A DNA stretch of 64,000 bases from Comamonas endophytica (GTDB taxonomy: Bacteria; Pseudomonadota; Gammaproteobacteria; Burkholderiales; Burkholderiaceae_C), in NCBI RefSeq assembly GCF_023634805.2, contig NZ_CP106883.1, positions 1-64,000 on the forward strand. The letters are read 5' to 3'. Positions 58,162-64,000 of the stretch are shown piece after piece (the first letter of the stretch is position 1; each line of letters starts with the position of its first letter). A model generated the notes under the pieces. The model was not told the DNA's origin. It was given only the letters and a program-made list of their open reading frames with translations, and ran no database searches. The position numbers and the translations under genes are program-made.

Positions 58162-59001
58162 CTATTGACCTGCGTACACCTCTTCCAGGTGTGCCGCACT
58201 GATATCCCACATCTCCATCGCTGGGCGCCGCTCTCGCTCTAGCACTGCGCGCGCAGATGGGAAAAGGCCGGCGTAGATGCTCGCAAACCGCGCCATGCAC
58301 AGGCACATGACGCCGAGCATCGACGACGACAGACTGGATTGCACGGCCAAGTCGTTGGCCTGGCCAACCTGCATCGCGGCTGCGTAGCTGCTGTGGGAAT
58401 AGCCGCAGAGGTAGGAGTAGATGTTCCGAAAGTAGCCTTCGCTCAGGCCAGACTCTTTTGCCAGCGCCTGCCAGGACCGGCCGGTCTTCCAGTCACCCTT
58501 AAGGATTGCCTTCTGCGCGCCGTTGGTCAGCGTCTGGAAAACCGGATGCCTCCTCACTTCAGCACTGAGCTGGTCAATCCGCAGCTTCTCCGCTGCCAGC
58601 CGGCTCTTGCTATCCGCTGTGCTTGCGCTCAGACTCTGCCGATCCAGCAGTCCACCTAGCTTCCACGTCATGTGCCGGAAGCGACAGACCTCCGGGTTAT
58701 GGTCGCCGAAGACCTGGGCAAACACGATGAAGTTCTCAAGGACGGCCCGCGCAATCACCTTTACCGACCCATGATCGATGAAACGTAGACCAACATCTCC
58801 GACGAGCAAAACAGAGCCTTGATGGATCTGCGCGATGGTGTGCAAATGATGCGCGAACTTCTTCGAAAGCGTCTGGCGATCCGCCATCCATTGCATGCCC
58901 TCCGGAATCGGTTCGCCACCAGGGGCGTCGACCATATCGACAATTAGTGCATGCAGCTCGGCGAACTGCTGGACAGGGTTGTATTCTTCAATGTGTATCA
59001 T
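58162..59001 (-). CDS. Hypothetical protein (DUF5677-like outline)
   Basis: A 279-residue, mostly helical soluble protein. Features: IARAVLENFIVFAQVFGDHN (an RxxLE-type helix), KESGLSEGYFRNIYSYLCGY and SHSSYAAAMQVGQ (YR-LS-x-H-type segment), and a Cys/Met-rich hydrophobic helix near residues 225-245. The RxxLE plus YxxLxxxxH pattern recalls DUF5677/HEPN-like proteins, but this is weak. It stands alone between the repeat-bounded segment and the ABC-3C operon, transcribed in the same direction. The interval 59002-59288 is empty. Confidence 0.65.
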   Translation of the reverse strand: MIHIEEYNPVQQFAELHALIVDMVDAPGGEPIPEGMQWMADRQTLSKKFAHHLHTIAQIHQGSVLLVGDVGLRFIDHGSVKVIARAVLENFIVFAQVFGDHNPEVCRFRHMTWKLGGLLDRQSLSASTADSKSRLAAEKLRIDQLSAEVRRHPVFQTLTNGAQKAILKGDWKTGRSWQALAKESGLSEGYFRNIYSYLCGYSHSSYAAAMQVGQANDLAVQSSLSSSMLGVMCLCMARFASIYAGLFPSARAVLERERRPAMEMWDISAAHLEEVYAGQ

Positions 59002-59288
59002 TCCAAGGTGGGCTAGCCGTGAAACACACTATAGCGCTTTCGTTCCAGCCCTTCTTTCCTGCGCTGCGCGAGTGGGACCTGTAAAGACAGGCAGGCGTGC
59101 AATTGAAATAGCACCTTCACCAGGCGAGGCAGATCTCACGGCGAGGGTAAACACGTTGCCCTATCGCTGCACGAGCGTCGAGCTGCCAAAAGGTCTGTTT
59201 TAGTACCTCCCAGCCGCTACGCGCGCGCCTCAAGTCCTCCAGTCTCTCGCTGCACTCAGTCATCAGGCCTGAGCCTTTTCCTAAAGCA

Positions 59289-61136
59289 CTACTGCCAAGA
59301 GGCAGGAATCAGCGCCTCTCCATTGCGAAACTCTGGGAGCACATATACGAACTCCATTCCATCAAACGTGTCTTTCGGCACGTGCTCAAGTACAATCATT
59401 TGGAAGTTTGAACCATATTGCTTATTCATTCTGGCTGCGAAGTTATTTAGCAGTTGGAACGCTATTTGTACCTTCTCGCTATCGCTGTTCGCAAGAACGA
59501 CATCATCCTTTGGCTTATCGTCCGGGTAGTACGGACGGCTTGGCTGATCGATAATTAGAAATTTAGGCACAAAGGGGGATTGGTGGATTATCGCGACCTC
59601 GTGAAGGGCTAAAAACTGAAGTAGATGCAGGAACATGTGATTCGAACTGCTGCCAACGTTTTCAATCAGCCGCGATCGAGGCTTGCGCAGTCTAAGGCGC
59701 TTCTCTTTATAAGCAAAGTCGGTTTGATACTTTGCATAATTGGCAAGGGCTTCACCGGTCTCTTTCAGAAGCGCTAGCGTAATTTCGTTTATTACGGAAA
59801 TGATAGCGTCGCGTGTTTCCTCTACATCGCGGACCGAGATGGTGTCGATTTCCGATTGGATCTCGCTGGCTGAGCGGGTTTCTACAGAAAACGCCGCTAC
59901 GGGAGTCGTATCCGAGAATAGCTTAAGGCGACCCTTAGCTTCTCCTACGAATAGCCACTTCTCTCGCTCTGAGGCAAACGACTTTGGATCTTGAGGCAGA
60001 AGCGCTAAGTCTCGTTGAAGGTTCTCCCGCTGCGCCTCGAGTTTCTTAATCATGGCTTGAATTTGACCATCCACGGGCTGCTTTCCTGCCAAGGAGGCTT
60101 TGACGCTAACGAGGTCTGCCTTAAGGCAACTAATGAGCTCGTCGAATATCTCGGATTTTACGACTTCAGACGCTCTCGAAATTAGCTGCTGAATCGGACG
60201 CAAACTGTCCTCAGCGCCCTGCAGATTACCTTTGTAGGAGCGATACTCATCGGTGAAGTGATGCAGCTTTCTCAGGCGTCGATTCACCGAGATCAACTCC
60301 GTGTTAACTTGTGCGTAGCGGTCATTAGCACGTCCCACATCTAGCGATGCGGCGCTTTCTATTGCTCGCTGCACTAACTCTCGGTTAACGTCTGAGGGCT
60401 TTGCATCAAGCAGGCCGTACTCTGCAGCTTTCAGGGCGATTTCCCGAATTTCCTCATCGAATGTTTCTCGGCCATTCGTAAGCGCCACTGATTTTCGTTC
60501 GAGTCGCTGCAACTCCTTCTTCAAAGCTTCCCGCTGCTCCCTGGCGTTCATGTTCGCGATGTCGTCAATTCCCAATGCCATATCGAAAATACGGGGCAGC
60601 GCCTCTCGATAACGGTCCTCCGACTGTTTATCGAAGAACGTGCGGCTGTTGGTAATGATGTCTTCAGAAATGGTATTGAAGAGGAAAAAATAACGAAAGG
60701 ATACCTTCGAGTTGGCTCGTAGCGCACCCCCCCCGTAGGAAAGTTTCACGTTGTCATCAATACTGAACTCAGACTCGAGGATGAGCCTTATGTCGGCTTC
60801 AGCCGTGTTAGTTTCCGGCTTTTCAGGAACTGTGCCAGAGCTGGAGAAGTAATAGTCCTTAGAGACGTCGTTTTCTATCGGGCTTCGGCGTGCGAGAGTG
60901 TACGTCTTATCGTTGATATAGAACGTTAGTCCGTACCAACCGACATTTTCGTTGATAACACTGTCTGGTAGTTTATGACTGCTGGCCAAAAAGCAGTAGT
61001 CGATGATGTCAAGCAATGCACTTTTGCCTGTGTGACTCCAGCCGGTAAGAACGTTAACGCGGTTTCGTTCAAATTTAAGCTGGCGCTGTTGGCCGCTGCG
61101 CGACCAAATCGTAATGGCATCAAAACCGAAGTTCAA
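59289..61136 (-). CDS. ABC-3C ATPase component (DUF3732)
   Basis: A 615-residue SMC/RecN-like ATPase: FDAITIWSRSGQQRQLKFER, Walker A VNVLTGWSHTGKSALLDIID near residues 28-42, a long coiled coil (about 190-460), and the distal Walker B-type segment VPKFLIIDQPSRPYYPDD near 510. The GWSHTGKS P-loop and IIDQPSRPY are hallmarks of the DUF3732 family, the ATPase of three-component ABC conflict systems. Last gene of the operon; its start overlaps the middle component by 4 bp. Confidence 0.88.
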   Translation of the reverse strand: MNFGFDAITIWSRSGQQRQLKFERNRVNVLTGWSHTGKSALLDIIDYCFLASSHKLPDSVINENVGWYGLTFYINDKTYTLARRSPIENDVSKDYYFSSSGTVPEKPETNTAEADIRLILESEFSIDDNVKLSYGGGALRANSKVSFRYFFLFNTISEDIITNSRTFFDKQSEDRYREALPRIFDMALGIDDIANMNAREQREALKKELQRLERKSVALTNGRETFDEEIREIALKAAEYGLLDAKPSDVNRELVQRAIESAASLDVGRANDRYAQVNTELISVNRRLRKLHHFTDEYRSYKGNLQGAEDSLRPIQQLISRASEVVKSEIFDELISCLKADLVSVKASLAGKQPVDGQIQAMIKKLEAQRENLQRDLALLPQDPKSFASEREKWLFVGEAKGRLKLFSDTTPVAAFSVETRSASEIQSEIDTISVRDVEETRDAIISVINEITLALLKETGEALANYAKYQTDFAYKEKRLRLRKPRSRLIENVGSSSNHMFLHLLQFLALHEVAIIHQSPFVPKFLIIDQPSRPYYPDDKPKDDVVLANSDSEKVQIAFQLLNNFAARMNKQYGSNFQMIVLEHVPKDTFDGMEFVYVLPEFRNGEALIPASWQ

Positions 61137-61579
61137 ATCTTCACCCTGAAGTTCAAATATAGTTCGTCAACGGGACTTGACAGCAAGGACGCAATGTGAC
61201 TGGAGGCTTTATCAATCTTCTCTGCACGTTTGCCAAATGATTTGTCAATCTGCAATGGTTTATTTAGAGAAAGGCCGTCGTTGAAGATTGCGTACCCGTA
61301 AACAACAAGCAACTGAATGGCGTTCACAGAAGCAACAAGACTCGCGTCGTACCGTTCTGAAAAATTGGTGAAAAGGTCAGGGCGCTGTGCGGCGAGTGCG
61401 GCCGATCCACGATGCGAAACTCGAGCATCTGAGAGGTGCCGCACTGTAGCCTCATGCATGACGAGAGGCATCACCAGAAGCGCTTTTGGAACGCTGATAT
61501 GCTCGGTGTGCCGGAGCACGCTTATGAGTGCCGTAGCACAAATTCCGACGTTATTATACCCGGACCATATGCTAGTCAT
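61133..61579 (-). CDS. ABC-3C middle component
   Basis: A 148-residue helical protein (ICATALISVLRHTEHISVPK then LLVMPLVMHEATVRHLSDAR) with the size and position of the middle component of ABC-3C systems, thought to link the ATPase with the effector. It overlaps both neighbours (8 bp and 4 bp), so the three genes are one translational unit. Identified mainly by context and general pattern. Confidence 0.78.
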   Translation of the reverse strand: MTSIWSGYNNVGICATALISVLRHTEHISVPKALLVMPLVMHEATVRHLSDARVSHRGSAALAAQRPDLFTNFSERYDASLVASVNAIQLLVVYGYAIFNDGLSLNKPLQIDKSFGKRAEKIDKASSHIASLLSSPVDELYLNFRVKI

Positions 61580-62786
61580 TTTTTACCCAATCTTGGTGCC
61601 AACCGATTCGACCAACGTCGGACAGGTGGTACAACTCTCCGTTACTGAGTTCAGTGGGTAATTGGTCCGCGTTCAATTGGAATTTTTCGCTTCTCAGCGT
61701 TTTAAGTATCGCAGTGGCAGCATCAATAACTGCAGCTGGATTATTGCATTTTCTGAATGCTCCCCTGAAGTTGTTCCTCCACCGTAGTACGACGTCTTCG
61801 TGAAGCGCCATGACTTCATCTTGAACGAGGTCGCCAGCTTGCACCCAGCGACCGAGTAGCGTGGTCAACCGTAGCTTGTGCCTAGTGTACTCAACTGCAT
61901 CTTCTTCATCCCCGGGAGATATATCTTCTATCTCGACGAGACGTCTGATGAACCTTTGCGCGAAGATGTCCTCGGGAAGTTCAGGTGAAAACTGGTAATA
62001 CTGGAGCTGCTTGCTCCGGCCGCTATCAAACAGTCGGCGGTACTTCATCGAAAACTGTTCAAAGCTAATCACGATAGACTCGCCGTTTTTAATGGCGATA
62101 AAGTTTTCACTTTTTATATTTGAGTCTAGTCTTTCGAAGACGAAGTCAATTTTTTCCTCGGAGATGATTTTTTCGCGTAGTGCTTGTTTGCATCGTTGAA
62201 TGATGTCATCAACCTCCAGTTCGAATTTTAAATTACGGAGGAACGCATCCAACACCATCTTTTCGAGCTTCCCCACCGTGCGGATATAACCTTTAATGGT
62301 GCCGTCTTCCGTTTTTTCCTCTAAGTACTTGAGATGTTTTTGGATAGCTTTGAGGTCGCACACACCATCCTGGAATTCCGCGACCTTCGCAATAAACTCG
62401 TTCTTCGTGGAAAGCGACTTGTTAGTTACCAAGTGGAACTCGGTTCTTCGGACGTAATCAAGTTGCTGAGGAAGACCCATTCGACCTTCAGCTTTGTCGA
62501 CAATGATTTCCGCCCAGTTACGCATGGTCTTCCAAAGGTCACTGTCCAGTTCAGTGAGCGCAATGGCTCCCCCCTCAGCGTTTTTCCTTACCGTATGCTT
62601 GATTTGAAATAGGATGTTGAAGTCGGCGTCCAGCTCGCTATGTACGTCGTCCTTGACCTCAAGTCCGACAGTCTGTCCCGTCTTCAAATTAAGAATGCGA
62701 TACAGGAAATAGTAGTACTGAAAATCAAATCCAATACTCTTATCGTCAGCTTTGGTTTTTTCGCTAAAACTTCTTTCGTCTGACAT
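61572..62786 (-). CDS. ABC-3C effector/sensor component with REase-like N-terminus
   Basis: A 404-residue protein, first gene of the operon. The N-terminus SIGFDFQYYYFLYRILNLKT, then GLEVKDDVHSELDADFNILF and QIKHTV, fits the E...D...QxK arrangement of restriction-endonuclease-like dsDNA nuclease domains (DUF4297-like). The C-terminal half, including DIFAQRFIRRLVEIEDISPG and LSDVGRIGWHQDWVKND, is the conserved ABC-3C C-terminal region. Together the operon should act as an abortive nuclease defence; the trigger is unknown. Confidence 0.83.
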   Translation of the reverse strand: MSDERSFSEKTKADDKSIGFDFQYYYFLYRILNLKTGQTVGLEVKDDVHSELDADFNILFQIKHTVRKNAEGGAIALTELDSDLWKTMRNWAEIIVDKAEGRMGLPQQLDYVRRTEFHLVTNKSLSTKNEFIAKVAEFQDGVCDLKAIQKHLKYLEEKTEDGTIKGYIRTVGKLEKMVLDAFLRNLKFELEVDDIIQRCKQALREKIISEEKIDFVFERLDSNIKSENFIAIKNGESIVISFEQFSMKYRRLFDSGRSKQLQYYQFSPELPEDIFAQRFIRRLVEIEDISPGDEEDAVEYTRHKLRLTTLLGRWVQAGDLVQDEVMALHEDVVLRWRNNFRGAFRKCNNPAAVIDAATAILKTLRSEKFQLNADQLPTELSNGELYHLSDVGRIGWHQDWVKND

Positions 62787-63036
62787 TTTGCCGAGTCCAG
62801 TTCTCTTTATTTGACCTCGCCTGCGCCGCTGCCGCCATTACTTTACATTAGACGGCAGGAAGCCCCCGAATTTACTTTTTTATGTTGTATAAAAGCGATT
62901 TCACGTAAGATGATACTGTGTCGATTGATTTTTGTTTTCATGTTAGTCCGCACTCTTAGTCGAGTATTTGAAGCATTGTCGGTTTTTACTATGCCCTTGG
63001 GGGGCGGTGCCAAGGCCGAAGCAATTTGAACTACTT

Positions 63037-64000
63037 ATGAGCACTCCCATCACCTTGACCGTGGGCGACATCGATCTCACCTACAACACACACCACATCG
63101 GCATGGATCATGGCATGCTGTTTCAGGAAGCGGACCGTCAACGTCGACGGCATCCCTACATCGATTACGAGTACTGCGAGCAGCATCAAGAAGATGTCAC
63201 CCAAAACGAACTGTGCTTTTGCCGCAGTCTTGGCTCTATGGTGTCACGGCTCGAACTGCTGGGATACACATTGAGCGCAATCAAGTCGGAATACGAAACG
63301 CAAGCCAAGCAAAACAACGACCTAGAAACCGATCTCGCAGCAGATGACACCTTCGACAAACCCAACCATTTCACATTCGACCAGCTCGTTGAATTCATCC
63401 GTGCGCATGCTGTACGTGACCTGAACAATGAATCCATTGATGACTATGAAGCCGAGCTTGCTGAGGGACGAGGTCGATTTGCCGGCGCGCTTACGGCCGC
63501 TAGGCCTGACCTGAAGGACTATGAACGAGATATGCGTTTCCATTCGGAACGCAGTCACTTCGGCGCTCTCATCGAATTCCTAGACCCCTACTCGACGCTA
63601 CGAATGCTGGCGGAAAATCCGGCAAATTTAGATCTAGAAGTTGTCTGGGACTACGGGAATTTCGTCGATGCCGGCTGGGCGAAAAACGAAGACTTCGTTG
63701 CCGGAGCACGGCGTCACCAAACTTACCTGATCGCGACTGAGGGATCTTCCGATACTCACATCCTAAAGCGCGGATTCGCGCTACTACGACCAGACATTGA
63801 AGACTTCTTCCGTTTCATTGACATCGAGGAGCGGCACCCATTCTCTGGCACGGGCAATCTGGCCAAATTTGCCGAGGGATTGGTCAAGATTGACGTTCAC
63901 AACCGCGTGGTTTTTCTTTTCGATAACGACGCCGAGGGAATCGACGCTTTTCGTGGCTTACAGCGCTTCAACTTTCCGGTGAACATGCGGGCAATGGTAT
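63037..64000 (+). CDS. HEPN/Toprim-type protein, N-terminal part (cut by window edge)
   Basis: The frame is open from ATG 63037 to the edge (321 codons). The N-terminal region begins MSTPITLTVGDIDLTYNTHH, then GMLFQEADRQRRRHPYIDYE, the layout of HEPN/Toprim-associated proteins. A Toprim domain follows: YLIATEGSSDTHILKRGFAL with the catalytic Glu, and VVFLFDNDAEGIDAFRGLQR with DxD. Toprim proteins bind Mg and cut or process nucleic acid; this group is usually linked to defence. It is divergent from the ABC-3C operon with a 250-bp gap. The C-terminus is outside. Confidence 0.78.
   Translation, partial: MSTPITLTVGDIDLTYNTHHIGMDHGMLFQEADRQRRRHPYIDYEYCEQHQEDVTQNELCFCRSLGSMVSRLELLGYTLSAIKSEYETQAKQNNDLETDLAADDTFDKPNHFTFDQLVEFIRAHAVRDLNNESIDDYEAELAEGRGRFAGALTAARPDLKDYERDMRFHSERSHFGALIEFLDPYSTLRMLAENPANLDLEVVWDYGNFVDAGWAKNEDFVAGARRHQTYLIATEGSSDTHILKRGFALLRPDIEDFFRFIDIEERHPFSGTGNLAKFAEGLVKIDVHNRVVFLFDNDAEGIDAFRGLQRFNFPVNMRAMV

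Overview
This 64-kb window reads as part of a mosaic conjugative plasmid, or a chromosomally carried relative, from a betaproteobacterium, most likely Comamonadaceae or another Burkholderiales. Reasons are the IncP-type tra/trb genes, a Tn554-like arsenic island, czc/cad metal genes of Comamonas/Delftia/Cupriavidus character, a Bug-family receptor remnant, DUF4148 and DUF3703 proteins, and mostly high GC. No rRNA or tRNA gene was seen.

Layout. (1) 1-14.5 kb: IncP-like transfer module. traI (cut by the left edge) and traJ diverge from traK-traL-traM across an oriT whose nick region closely matches RP4. An XRE regulator, a terminator and a palindromic operator candidate precede the mating-pair operon trbB-C-D-E-J-(orf)-L-(orf)-F-G-H-I. 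trbF and trbI each carry a one-base frameshift at a short homopolymer. (2) 14.5-18.4 kb: DUF4238 gene with an in-frame amber codon, H-NS-like gene, decayed serine resolvase, HigBA-type toxin-antitoxin pair, and SOS-regulated umuD followed by the first 43 codons of umuC. (3) 18,404-26,823: an 8.4-kb arsenic element (MFS, arsH, two unrelated arsC, arsB, arsR, two tyrosine recombinases) that interrupts umuC; removing it with one 6-bp junction copy restores the UmuC frame exactly. (4) 28-37 kb: plasmid maintenance region with a frameshifted Fic gene, Mrr, an unknown protein, a ColE2-type RepA, a ParA/ribbon-helix-helix partition pair, and about ten dispersed TATATATACCTA-like blocks. (5) 37.3-39.1 kb: AbiEi/AbiEii pair with two promoter palindromes. 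(6) 39.2-57.7 kb: a segment bounded by 23-bp direct repeats, holding cadA/cadR, a czc-type RND efflux cluster with its two-component system, an XRE/nucleotidyltransferase pair, a decayed Bug receptor gene, and an AT-rich Septu-like ATPase/HNH pair. (7) 57.7-64 kb: an unknown protein, a complete three-component ABC (ABC-3C) conflict operon, and the start of a divergent HEPN/Toprim-type gene cut by the right edge.

Together the genes give self-transfer, replication and partition, arsenic and divalent-metal resistance, mutagenic SOS repair (currently disrupted), and several layers of toxin-antitoxin or anti-phage functions. Several frameshifts (trbF, trbI, fic twice, the 32.9-kb gene) can each be repaired by adding one base to a homopolymer run; this pattern suggests either systematic sequence error or slippage and should temper any reading of these genes as dead. 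The most novel-looking material is the umuC-targeting arsenic element, the dispersed TATATATACC blocks around rep/par, the ABC-3C operon with its HEPN/Toprim neighbour, and the possible -1 frameshift site in trbF.
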